Assembly: GCF_001540865.1 (NCBI RefSeq)
Contig: NC_033628.1
Coordinates: 2,517,449-2,581,448 of the forward strand
Origin: Ananas comosus
Lineage: Eukaryota > Streptophyta > Magnoliopsida > Poales > Bromeliaceae
Direction: 5' to 3'
DNA length: 64,000 bases
The position numbers and the translations under genes were made by a program. Within the stretch, counting starts at the first letter, position 1. Every line of letters starts with the position of its first letter. Positions 38,499-49,046 of this stretch are shown in pieces. The notes beneath the pieces were generated by a model. That model had not been told where the DNA came from. It made no database searches and was given only the letters and a program-made list of their open reading frames with translations.

Positions 38499-41400
38499 GG
38501 GTAACCAGCTTGGTTCTTTTGAGGATTTGATATGTCTTTGTCGTGAAGCAACTGATAGACATCCCTTCCTTTTCTATCAATGTATACAATCGTCATATTT
38601 TATAGGAGCTTCAGCAACTATTGGACATCTTGGAGTATACCCATCGGTTACTATCAAAATATCTGGATCTGGATTCCTATTCTCTTATGCTGAATGAGAT
38701 GCAAGAGAACCTTTCTCTTATTTCATACTCTAGTCGCATCTCTTCTCAGGTTTGATTTTTCGTCTTTTCATTTATCTTTTTAAACTTTGTATATACTTAC
38801 AGAATTTTACCTATGTCAGGGTTAATATCTATTTTACTAGCAATTTTTCCTTGCTCTCACTTCTTCATCTAACATTTTCACAAGGTTCTAGATTCTTTCA
38901 CATCTGTACTAGTCTTGATTGATCAAGGCAACCAGAGGACACTAACCACTGGTGTTCCCATTTGATATATGACTGAAAATAATATGAATGAAATTTTAAG
39001 TAACATTTATGTATAGCATCTATCAAGCAATAAGACTGTACTTCGTGTAGCAGAATAGTCTCCATGTTAACAGAGATTGAGACATTTATACCTGAAACTG
39101 TGAAAAGAGAATATCAAACAGGTTGTCATGCAGATCAGCGGTTTTATCCTTTGGTACAATAATCATATAGCATATATCATGTTACTTCTGAATCTTATTT
39201 TGAAGACATGCTTTTTGGTAACGGATCCCTCTTTTTAAGTTAAGATAGTTACAAAAAGGTACTATGGCGATTGGATTATTAACTTCCTCGATATTCTACT
39301 ATTATGGTTTCTTGTGTATCTAGATTTGGAACGAGATGCAGAATGACTTCTTACCTAACTTTGTGCTATGTAACACTACACAACGTTTCGTTCGATCTAC
39401 TAAAGGAACTCACCATGCTTCTCAAAGGACAGCTATATCTACTGGAAAGCCGTATTTCTATTGTGGTTCTCCTGTAAGAACCTTTTCTTATATTTACTGG
39501 CTCTACCTTGTTTAAAGTTTTTGTGCCTGCTTATTTTAGTCCCTAGGTTCCTGCTGGTCTCTTTAGTTGCTATGTTGTATTTCTTCAAGACAGGTGGCCT
39601 TCTTATGCCATTTCGCGTGCGATTTGTGATTAAAGTTTGTGCATCCATAAAACTTCTTAATCACACTCAATATTTTGCTGATTATTCATGTTGTATTAAC
39701 TAAGGATGAAATGATTACCTAGATATCAAGTCATGTTGGTCCTATTCCAACTCATGCTGGTTGTTTATGCACTATTTGATTAGCTATAGTTTATGTTGGC
39801 ATCAAAATTCATCCACCAATGTTGGTCTATCTATGCAATTCTGGTCATTTACCAGCATAGGTCCAAATTCTATATACCCTGATATCAGAAATAAGAAATG
39901 AAAAAAATAATGTAGCATATCATGGCTATATTTCAAGAATCTTGTTATTCTCCTCCACTGTCTGAATCATCTAACAATATCATTTAGTACGTCTCAGTAA
40001 TTATGTCCTATTATAGTCCTAAAAAAAACGCAATTTACAATACATATGACCGAGTTTGCTCATTTTTAATGTTATCTTCAGCCTTCCTCTCATCTATTTT
40101 TCTTTTGAAACTTATTTCGTTTTGTTCTTTGGCTGCTGCTACTACTTTCGAAGGTTACCTGGAACTATTTTTCTCTTTTTTTTAATGGATTGTTACCATC
40201 TCGTTTTTAGGACTTGAACTTAGCATATCAAAGCCTTGCAGGACTCTACCATGAGTTCTTTGGGATCCCTCACATGTTTGCAGTTGTCAAACTTCTAGGC
40301 TTCAGATCATTACCTGGGATAATCCGTGCCTTATTAGATCACATCTCAAGCAAGGTGAGCTTTTAAAATATGTTGACAATGATGAATTCAATATTATTTG
40401 AATGTTTGTATTCCTTGGCAAACATATATGTGCGGAAAGTGTAGATTGGACCACAGAAAAGTGTCTTTTAATTGATGTAAATCAATTTCTGGCCATAGAC
40501 GTTCGAAGGGTTTTCCTTTGTTGAAAATTGAATGAGACGGACATTTTTCTGAAGGATATTCCTCAGAAATAAAATGCATGGATATGGACGATATATATAT
40601 ATGTATATTTTACTTTGAAATCAATATATGACAGATAATTGTGTTTTTGTGATTACTTCTCAGATAACTTCTATGGTGCCAAAAATCACTGGCTTACAAG
40701 AAGCATTACCAAAGTCTATCGGACTACTTCCTTTTGATGGTGGTATTGCAGGTAAAGGCTTGCTATATTGCTATTTGCTTTGAAGTGTAAGTTCTTCCTT
40801 ATCGTATCTCTGTAGACCTTTACCTATGCGAAGATCATGGCATGTTGATGTTCTCACTAAGGCACTTACTCAAGCTAAGCATTATTATGTAATAGTATGC
40901 ACAAATGGTCCAACTGTAAATTTTGCATATATGCCTGCTTTATAATCTGTGACAAAATTGATTATGATCTTAAATTATTCTAAATACAGGTAGATTTGCC
41001 AAGTTATTTCATATGTTAGGGATTTACTCTCTCTGATGTTTGGTTACATATATGCTTTGAGGCAAAGACACTCCTATATACTTGTGTATCATCTGGTATT
41101 AAGATATGCTAGATTCTACATGGATATATTACGGGTATCTCTGTCTAGTGTCTAATATTCTTGTCATTTTATTCAGCTTTTTAGCTATTACAACTATATT
41201 CGTGGTAGTGGTGATGGTGATAGTAGTGCTAGCCACAAGGGCAACTTCTTGAGACCCCCAGAATAAATAATTAGAATCTTCATTTTAAATGCTAAAGGTC
41301 GGTACTTATAACCTGATCATACATTAAATGTTTCACTAAAAATAGTAAAAAAAAAGTCCCGACTTGAGTAGAAGAAAGTACTATGTTGTAGTATTAGATT

Positions 41401-44400
41401 AGATAAAATTTTGGTCTTTTCATTGGGTACTTTATCATTATTCTCATTTCTCAACCTACAGAAGTTGCGTAAGTAGCATGAATAATTGAAGTTACCACCT
41501 TGTCCAATTCAGCTGTTGCCAGTTGTCTGTTCTATGGTTTCTTAATGTTGCAACTCTTGATCCTTAGTTTCATTGGCCAAAAGCGCAAAAAACTGTGGTA
41601 CACATTAGGCAACTCTGACAACTAATTGGGTAATAAAACTTCATGACAGCCCACTCCTTTTCTTGATTGTGCTTTGCCATGGACTTTGATACCTTTTCAA
41701 CTTGCCAATGTCAGATCGACAACCTAAGTCCTGAAGCTTCCCAAGTTTTTTGGGAATCAATTGTGCTTTAACTGACAGTTATTGGGAAAGGTGTTGATAA
41801 TTATGATGATACTGTATGTCAAGTAGCTACAAGTTCTTTTGAACGTAGAGATTGATTAATGTTTCGTTTTCACTACTTCTTCATTGTTTCAATAGATAAT
41901 ATAGCTCTTCCTATACATCTCTTATTTTTAGGTTGCCAAAAGGTAATTCATGAACAATTAACTTGGGAAGGAAAATCGGAGCTCAAAGCAGAGGTTCTTC
42001 ATGACCTTAAGGAAATTGGAAGCGCTTTATACTGGATGAGCCTTCTTGACATTGTATTGGTATGTTAAGCTGTATGTTCTGTATTATTTGCTGTTAACTA
42101 TTTGAATTTGAATCTTTCAGAGGTATATTGTTGTTTTTCTTCTCTCTTTTTATTATATAGCAAATAGTATAGATGTTTAAATAACAAGTATCTCTTCTCG
42201 GGGTTTGGTAACTTGTGTTTTGCACTGGTGATATTGTAATTTAATTCATGAGCTGCCTGCCTCCCTTTATGTTTTAGTATTACTATTTATGTCATTACGT
42301 AACTGGTTGAATATTTACATCCTAAGCGCTTGTATTCTTGGAGAGTCCACTGTATTTTATATTCTTGAATATTTCGAGTGCTTGGCCAATCTATGTCTAA
42401 GAGTTTGGGGAATGACAGGATGTTTTGATATCTAGGGGAAAAGTAATGCATCGTTTCCTTTTCTTTAAGCAAATGATGCTAAATGATTCAGCCTACTATG
42501 AAGTGACTGTGTCAGACTGATGTTTATATTTTACCATCCCTATCGTCCTAGCCTTCACTTCTTGGTATTGTTTGTATTAGCTTGGGCTTTACAATAAGGG
42601 GAGTGCAAAGAAGAAGTTTCTGTAGGCTTGTTCAAAATTTATGTAATGTGAGTGCGTTAGTACCTCAACTTGTCTTACCTTGACTAAAAGGAAACAAACT
42701 ACTATTATAATGACGTATTTTGTGTAAAGTAATCCTTGATATGTTTGATCTTTTGGTGGCTTTCTACGTATCTAAGTTCTTGCTTCTGCATCGTATATCT
42801 GTTAAATAAATTGACTACCTTGATTTGTTCAATCTCTCTACATTCATTATGCATGTAATTTTGTTAAACTCAATGTACGTACTAACAAGGAATAATTTGG
42901 ATTTCGTCTCTGCAACAGAAACAAGTTGACACAACACAGTTCATGCAGACAGCCCCATGGTTAGGGTTGGTCCCAGGAGGTGACGGACAAGTAAAACAGA
43001 TTGATTCTAGCAATAGTCCCCTCACAACTTTGTTTAACTCTGCTACAGATGCAATTGTATCAAATCCTACCTGTCCAAATCCATCACCATTCCTCGTCAT
43101 GTCAAAACAAGCGGAAGCTGCTAGTGAGTATACATGGGTATTTTTTATCTTGGTTTTTGTTACAGAAAAAACCGGCTAGTTTAATATTCTGAGATTGCTT
43201 ATCCCCAAACCCAGCACAGCTATCATATACTCACAAAAATTTTGGCTGTTTGGTTGAGAATTACATTCAAAGGGACTATTGTAATGGACTTAGTAGGATT
43301 GTGCATGGACTTACGTAGGATTGTGCGTTGTGACATAACAGTTGTTATCTTTTCATATGTTAGCTGATTCCCGACTTGTGTCTTTTACTTGCAAGTACTT
43401 GAAACATAGTCATTCCATTATTTCCTTTGTTTGTATTCTTCACCATTATCATACATTGTCACTCTCCAGGTCTCTTGTACAAAGCAAATATGAACTCTGG
43501 AAGTGTGCTAGAATATGCTCTCGCTTTCACAAGTGCTGCATTGGATAGACACTACAGCAAATGGAGTGCAACTCCAAAGACGGGCTTTATCGACATCACA
43601 ACATCAAAGGATTTCTATCGCATTTTTAGTGGCCTTCAATTTGTAAGTAACTGCTGTCAAATAGCTATGTTTTTAAAGATGTGTTTTCATCAGTTCCCTT
43701 GATGTAGTTATTGTGCATGAATTGCTCTGCACTGTTAAGAAATTGCTCTTTATAAACGTCTTTTGGCTTTAATTGGAGGAATCATTATCTAGAGACACTG
43801 GTTACGCAAGAAATAAGTAATATAATTCAAGTTTAATTAGACATATAGCAGAGACTGGGTACTATATTAGTTGCTATGTATGTTCCCAGCTTATAATGCC
43901 TCCAATCATTATAGCCTTGAGAATGGTTAATCTGCTCGACAGTTCTATGTAAGACTGAAATAGAGAAACCCCCCTTGTATCTCTGTTTGGCAGCCTTTAT
44001 GTATCAATCAGAGAGACACGGCATGTTTTCCTCTTGCAATTAAAAACATGAATGCTTTTTTTATGTCCGCTAAATTTTTAATTTCAAATATTTCCTTGCA
44101 CATAATGTGTCATGATTTCTCGATGAATAACTCTGGTTTCAGGGATTTCTAGAGGAGTCTATTCTAGATCCATCAAGAAAGCATGAATGGTTAGGTGACT
44201 CTGTGGCTTGGGCTGGTTGTACAATTATGTACTTGTTAGGACAGCAGCAGCACTTTGAGCTTTTTGACTTCTCATATCAACTCCTTAATGTGGCGGAAGT
44301 TGAAAATGCAACATTATCGCTGTCCCTCTCGTCTGATCGGGCCAAAGGCTCTACCTTCTTACAGGTACAAACATCTCTTAGTTTTGCTCTCTCACGATCT

Positions 44401-45065
44401 GGAATTCAAAGGCAAACTGGTTACTTTGTTTTAAGCTCCTTCGCTTGGATTAAAAACCTATGGATGATCCTTCCATTCTATCAACTAAAAGAATCCCTTT
44501 TCTCTGTCTTCTTACTAACTGTCGGGTGGTTGTAATATGATTCTTTTTGAAGAATGTGCACCAGTTTATCTAAATAATTTAAAACCTTCTGTCTCAGAGT
44601 AAAACCATTTACAAGGATTATGTTGTAGAGTATTTCCCCAAGTTTATCTTCATTTTGCATCATTTCCACTCACCCTTCTATAACATTGTCCTCCTATTCA
44701 GCTTGCCAATATTTTTTCGTAGCTCTCGTTTCAAATATTTTTACTAAGAAAACAGGTTTTCATAATTTACCTTTCCTAGCTGGATTTCTTTCACTTTATA
44801 TCCCATGTTAAACTCTATCAACATGCATTAAGCTGATGCTCTTTAATTAATCTGTGATTTATACAAAAAGGGTTACGAGAACCTTCTGGAAGCCATCAGG
44901 AAAGCAAGAAGGTTGAATAACCATGTATTCTCCATGTTGAAGGCGCGTTGCCCTCTGGAGGACAAGGTGGCATGTGCGATCAAGCAAAGTGGCGCTCCTT
45001 TGCATCGCGTGAAGTTTGTTAACACTGTTTCGGCCTTTGAGACACTGCCGCAGAGAGGTGCCTAA
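20366..45065 (+). CDS. PIR: PIR / SRA1 (CYFIP family), SCAR/WAVE complex subunit
   Basis: Spliced from 30 exons (listed separately): 3873 bp, 1290 residues, close to the ~1282 of Arabidopsis PIR/KLUNKER. The start [18 protein letters not shown] and blocks such as [68 protein letters not shown]-type and [14 protein letters not shown] segments match plant PIR closely along the full length. The N-terminal part (about 60-230) is the Rac1/ROP-binding DUF1394-type region; the rest (about 390-1250) is the FragX-IP/CYFIP region. In the cytosol, CYFIP proteins hold SCAR/WAVE inactive until a Rac/ROP GTPase binds, then ARP2/3 nucleates branched actin; in plants this shapes trichomes and pavement cells. 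No frameshift or lost exon. Introns occupy about 84% of the gene and host several transposons. Confidence 0.95.
21848..22310. repeat. Transposon remnants in PIR intron 2
   Basis: GGGTGCGTTTGGTTCGC at about 21849-21865 is the exact terminal repeat of the MITE at 2197-2886, but no partner end is found in this intron, so it is truncated. About 22020-22275 is a GC-richer block of GGCACG/CGTGCC-type motifs (such as GGCACATGCCGGCCGTGCC), probably another decayed element. The 76-codon ORF at 22083-22313 has no recognisable product. Confidence 0.5.
23440..24365. mobile_element. 926-bp hAT-like foldback element in PIR intron 3
   Basis: Ends are CATAGTTAGTTAATTCGG (left) and CATGGTTAGTTAATTCGG (right, other strand). 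A perfect 8-bp target duplication CATAAAAC lies at 23432-23439 and 24366-24373. AT-rich outer arms enclose GC-rich inner arms (about 23680-23830 against 24110-24240, sharing inverted 'CGTCGTCCTCCTCC' and 'TTCGCCCAAAAAAA' stretches). The centre is a near-perfect hairpin at 23901-24004; within it 23936-23951 and 23955-23970 are perfect 16-base arms around CCA. The N at 23650 interrupts the left arm. Several overlapping Arg/Ala-rich ORFs are composition artefacts of the GC-rich hairpin. Confidence 0.88.
28422..29525 (+). other. U12-type (GT-AG) intron 9 of PIR
   Basis: The donor reads GTATCCTATC, matching the minor-spliceosome consensus RTATCCTT. TTCCTTAAC at 29507-29515 is a perfect U12 branch-point consensus about 10 bases before the acceptor AG (29524-29525). 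The junction AC|T restores a codon in frame with VEDILQ. Confidence 0.85.
29988..31280 (+). other. Likely U12-type AT-AC intron 11 of PIR
   Basis: No GT lies at the required exon 11 end. The sequence there is ATATCCTACC (29988-29997), the AT-AC minor-intron donor. CCTTAAC at 31266-31272 is followed by the terminal AC at 31279-31280. Splicing GA|T keeps frame and gives [14 protein letters not shown], matching the plant PIR block ([11 protein letters not shown]) except for E to D. Confidence 0.75.
30665..30766. repeat. 51-bp tandem duplication in PIR intron 11
   Basis: AGGGACTCTTGTGAAGCAGA begins at 30665 and again at 30716, each followed by 'TTAGATATAAAGC'; a few differences separate the copies. 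Confidence 0.8.
32960..33238 (+). repeat. ~140-bp duplication that includes the intron 14 splice donor
   Basis: AGGTAAACT(A/G)TACATCTCA at 32960 (the exon 14 donor) recurs at 33100. Both copies continue with 'GCTGCT(A/T)', 'ATATGGAAT', 'TTACAAACAGA(A/C)AA' and 'TTTATAAAGA(G/A)T(C/T)GAGGCTAT'. The intron therefore contains a second, intact-looking donor 140 bp downstream. Confidence 0.75.
38463..38494. repeat. (CT)n microsatellite just inside PIR intron 21
   Basis: Pure CT run starting 22 bp after the exon 21 donor. The 73- and 90-codon minus-strand ORFs crossing it are simple-repeat artefacts. Confidence 0.9.
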
Positions 45066-46564
45066 ATATGTTTCCACTGTTGTTGTTTCTATTCAGGTTA
45101 TCTCCAGATGTATTTTGTTTTGTAAAGTAATCTTTTTATTTGATAATTACAACCTCGAGAACATCAATGAAGTATACTGACTAATTTCCTGTAGAGTAGG
45201 GTGTATGGGTACCACCATTTCGATGCATTCACCAAGAGAATCTTTTACAGTATTAGCTAAATATTCTCAGCGAGAAAATTGTTTTTTTTTTGCAGCTATG
45301 ATTCATTTTTTATCAAATGGTGCATTTAACATTCTTGTTCTTTGTGTTTCGGAGAATATTCATTGAAAAGTCCATATCTTGAGCGAGTGTTGAAAAACTG
45401 GAATTTAGAAGTTCAAGGTGTGAAGGGTAGTATTGAATTTGTGTCCATTTTAACCATATATGCTAAAAACAGCTGTGTTGGGGATTTAGGTATGTCACTT
45501 TTGCCTCACTAGGGGAAAAAGATGCATTTTATTATCTAAAACTCCTGTTTTTCTTTAGTTATTGTCGTTGATAATTAATAGATATATCATGTACTTCACA
45601 TTATTCAATTCAATATTAACTGCAGCAGAAACAGTATAAGTTTGTGCAGTTCTTTGTCGCAAAGGTCGCGGTTCGATTCCGTGTCGATCCTAATACCCGA
45701 TCTTCTTGAAGTATGAAAGACCCCGTACTAAACTTTTCTCAGAAGGTAAATGATCTCTCGTAGGTGGATTATATGTTATTCTAGAACTTACAAATTTGTT
45801 TTTGTTTGATGGTCCAAAACAAGATAAGCTTCTGAGTGTTCGAATTTTACCTTATTATGAATGAACTGTTAAGCAATAATGTTTTTGGGGAAAATGCATC
45901 TATGCTTCAAGGTGTTATTTATTTTATTGTGAGAAAACGACTTGAGAGGTTCTAGGCTTCTTATTATGTTATGTGATTGTGCTTGAGTAAAGAAAATAGA
46001 TGTAGGTTTTGTTGAATGTATGAATATTTTGTTCAGCATATATTTTTAATTTACTAAAAATATCTGCTGTATTTATTTGGTAAATACGGAATGTGATCAA
46101 ATCTCTAACATGGTATGTTATATTTGGCTTTTAAAGCAATTGTTTGAAACTTAGATGAAATGTGCTATTCTAATAATTTACAGATACGGAGATTTTTTAA
46201 AAAGTAAAAAATCATATTTATAATTTCCAATAAATACCTAATTAATCATTATCAGATAACTTATTTCGAAATCTAAACGACGCGGTATTGAACAAGATGT
46301 TCATGGGTTCAAAAACTAAAGATTAGTTTATGCACCTTAACCTTTTTTAACTGTAATTTTTTCCTAAAGTTTCACACTATAACTTGATTTAAAGGTCAGA
46401 AGCTGAAGAGTTTTGAGAAAATTTAAAATGCAAGCATGAAAACTCTAAAAAAATAATGAGGGCCATTTGTGAACCAAATGGGAAGTAAAACTATGTTAAT
46501 AATAAAAGGCAACTGGAGCCTGATGTTAAGATGGTGGATTTGGTCCAAAACAAATGGACTTTGT

Positions 46565-46601
<37 letters not shown>

Positions 46602-46884
46602 ACACCCTGTCAAAAATAATCAAACCTTTTCTTGTCAAATTTTAAAGCACTCAAATTGAACAGTTTGAGTCAATTAACCCAACAAAATTGAACAAATGGG
46701 TCCAATTTTTTCCAATTTATCCTCTATAAAATGCCAATATTTAGATAGATTATTGGTTATGTTGTACCCACTATTCCCAACTCTAACTCACTCAACTACT
46801 TCACTCTATTCCCTCTAACAGCTCCATTCAAATACCCAATACCTCCTCTATATGAAGCTCTCACCATTCTCCCATCTCAACAAA

Positions 46885-46922
<38 letters not shown>

Positions 46923-46962
46923 CACACTCAATTATCATATTACATAGCCAAAACTGTTCAAC
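45066..46962. other. PIR 3' UTR and intergenic region before the dirigent gene
   Basis: No gene is supported. A GGTTCGATTCC at 45670-45680 is a perfect Pol III B box preceded by GTCGCAAAGGTCGC; no convincing A box or cloverleaf was found, so it may be a SINE or tRNA relic. A (TA)n run lies at 46569-46598 and an (AC)n run at 46892-46918, the latter in the dirigent 5' UTR. The rest is AT-rich and unremarkable. Confidence 0.6.
46849..46854 (+). promoter_or_regulatory. Candidate TATA box of the dirigent gene
   Basis: TATATG in the context CCTCTATATGAAGC, about 110 bp upstream of the ATG. It would place transcription start near 46880 and put the (AC)n tract in the 5' UTR. Confidence 0.5.
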
Positions 46963-47778
46963 ATGGGATCGCCATCAGTTGCCATCACCTTTCTTCTTCT
47001 AATAGTTACCGTTCACTTGGCAGCGATCCATGCGCAAACGTCGACCGCAACTGCCGGAATTGGGACTACCGCGCAACCGCAAGGCGGCGGAGCTGCCGCT
47101 GCCACCGCCACTGCCGCAGGAGATGTGGCCCTTGAGCTATACTTGCATGATGTCCTCGGCGGCACGAGCCCAACGGCCCGGCCCATTACCGGCTTGCTAG
47201 GGAACATCTACAATGGCCAAGTCCCCTTCGCCCGGCCCATTGGGTTCGTCCCTCCGAAGAACGGGGTGGCGATTCCCAACACCAACGGGGCGATCCCCAC
47301 CGTCAACGGGAACAACGGCGTCCCGCTAGACACGGGCCTTGCCGGATCGGGCTTCGTGCAGACGCCCAATGGGCCGGCTGCCACGGCCCAGGCCCAAACC
47401 CAGTTGGGCCCTGATGGGCTCGGGCTTGGGTTCGGTACCATCACTGTCATCGACGATATCCTCACAAATGGGCCCGATATTGGGGCCCAGCCCATTGGGA
47501 AGGCCCAAGGGGTCTACGTAGCGAGCTCCGCCGACGGGTCGGCCCAAATGATGGCCTTCACAGCTATGATGGAGGGTGGGGAGTATGGTGACACACTAAA
47601 CTTTTTCGGAGTGTACAAGATTGGGACCGCAATGTCGCGGTTGTCGGTGACCGGAGGGACTGGAAAGTTTAAAGGGGCTGGCGGGTTCGCGGAGGTCCGG
47701 CCGCTGATTCCGTCGGGCCAGCATGTGACTGATGGGTCTGAAACTCTGCTAAGAATCACAGTTCATCTCACATATTAG
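46963..47778 (+). CDS. Dirigent protein, ESB1-like subgroup
   Basis: Single exon, 271 residues. A hydrophobic signal peptide (1-24, ending AIHA before Q25) predicts secretion to the wall. A G/A/T/Q-rich linker (25-52) leads to the dirigent domain from about 53: LELYLHDVLGGTSPTARPIT, a long P/N/G-rich insert (about 75-150), GLGFGTITVIDDILT, AQGVYVASSADGS, GDTLNFFGVYKIG, VTGGTGKFKGAGGFAEV and the C-terminal strand LLRITVHLTY. Dirigent proteins steer stereochemistry of monolignol radical coupling; the long-insert ESB1/DIR10-like members are tied to Casparian-strip lignin. The insert and linker place it in that group, while the exact role is inferred. No intron, as usual in the family. The start is the first ATG, followed at once by the signal peptide. 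Confidence 0.92.
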   Translation: MGSPSVAITFLLLIVTVHLAAIHAQTSTATAGIGTTAQPQGGGAAAATATAAGDVALELYLHDVLGGTSPTARPITGLLGNIYNGQVPFARPIGFVPPKNGVAIPNTNGAIPTVNGNNGVPLDTGLAGSGFVQTPNGPAATAQAQTQLGPDGLGLGFGTITVIDDILTNGPDIGAQPIGKAQGVYVASSADGSAQMMAFTAMMEGGEYGDTLNFFGVYKIGTAMSRLSVTGGTGKFKGAGGFAEVRPLIPSGQHVTDGSETLLRITVHLTY

Positions 47779-49046
47779 GACGATGTTTTATGCTTCACAA
47801 GTGGTTTAGTGAGATATGGGTTTGTTATGTGCTTGTGGTATTGTGGTGTCATAATGGTTTCAGTAAGTGGTTATATATATATATATGTGTGTGTGTAATC
47901 CAAAGAGGATAAGTGTTTCATGCACTATATATGTAGGTTGGGTAAGATGTGAGAATTTGTTTTCAATATATGGATTGTTCTATTAATTAAAGTGAGAATT
48001 CACCAGAAGGGGTATGAAAGGTGCACAATTTCACATAAAAACCTCTATTGATTTATAAACTATGAGAAGAGAAAGCTCAGTTCATTTTAGTAAAGCTTCA
48101 AGTTCAACTAAAGAGAGAAGGTGAAAAGACAGCTGATACATTGCTTTTTCAGCATAAATAAAAGAAAATGAAAATCATCTATCTACAAAAAAATTATTTT
48201 GGCATTTACTTAGAAAGTTTATAAGGTTCTTTTCCCAACACATCAATTTTTTTTAGTTACTAGAGGTTTAGGGTTAGCTTCTATTTCTCAGAGAACAAGA
48301 GAAGCAATTGTGCAGGATTTGGAGAATTTCATACAAAGCTTCAAGATCACCGAGTTCTGTACCAACAATTCAAAATAAACCAACAGATTGTGAGAAATAA
48401 AAATCATAGAAATGTCATAGAACATGCATTGATTACAAACTACTTAGAAAGAGATTATATAGTTTAGGCCTACTCTATTTATGTGCCTAATTCCCCCCCT
48501 AATTACAAGGTATATTCAGAAAGAAAATAATGACAATGGAGGCAAAACACCCAAGTGATATATATAGCTACTTAAACAGCAGCAAATCATTTCTAAAATT
48601 CATGATAAAAGGTGAAGTAAAAATTTAGACACATGATCCCTCTTAAGTATCTCGATGCACGCGCATGGCTCTTTGGTTTCAAAAGAAGATAAACAACAAC
48701 GCGAGGGCAACAAAAAAAAAAAAGCAGCAGCAATCATTATCGATTTAGCAACTGGAGGACTCTTCCTTAATGGTTTAACAGTGGAAAAGCAACATTAAAA
48801 GTGTATAAACATTTGGGCTGAAAGAACGAATATTCCAAATGAATCTTAAGCACATCTGAACATTACAATTGAGTGATTCCTAAAAATCTACAACATTCAT
48901 CCCCTCTCCGTGTTACCGAGTTCTTTCGTCAACCCAACACAAACAACAATTGGGCGTCGAACCTTCTCGCCACCAATTCAAACAGCTTCGCGAGAGCTCA
49001 ATAAGCTGATGAGATTAGAATTTCGAGTATCATAAGATTTAGAACT
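47779..49046. other. Convergent intergenic region (dirigent and ANKRD13-like 3' ends)
   Basis: The two genes converge here, so both 3' UTRs lie within it. A short (TA)n(TG)n run is at about 47872-47896. No further gene, RNA or transposon is recognised. Confidence 0.7.

Larger units (their letters stand above)
20366..45065 (+). other. PIR: Exon map of the PIR gene
   Basis: Exons: 20366-20419, 21708-21780, 22787-22851, 24814-24891, 25786-25905, 27123-27193, 27920-28012, 28143-28212, 28357-28421, 29526-29721, 29836-29987, 31281-31374, 31764-31979, 32750-32961, 33842-33989, 34263-34431, 35117-35193, 35389-35559, 36632-36708, 36797-36899, 38321-38440, 38606-38749, 39324-39473, 40211-40354, 40664-40751, 41932-42059, 42919-43123, 43470-43642, 44143-44364, 44871-45065 (stop TAA 45063-45065). 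All junctions were set by reading frame, splice consensus and fit to the plant PIR protein. At exon 20 the first AG (36782) breaks frame, so the acceptor at 36796 is used. Introns 9 and 11 do not look like ordinary introns and have their own entries. Confidence 0.88.

Noticed and set aside
47013..47759. Minus-strand ORFs opposite the dirigent gene
   Set aside because: Antisense shadows of a clear dirigent coding sequence.
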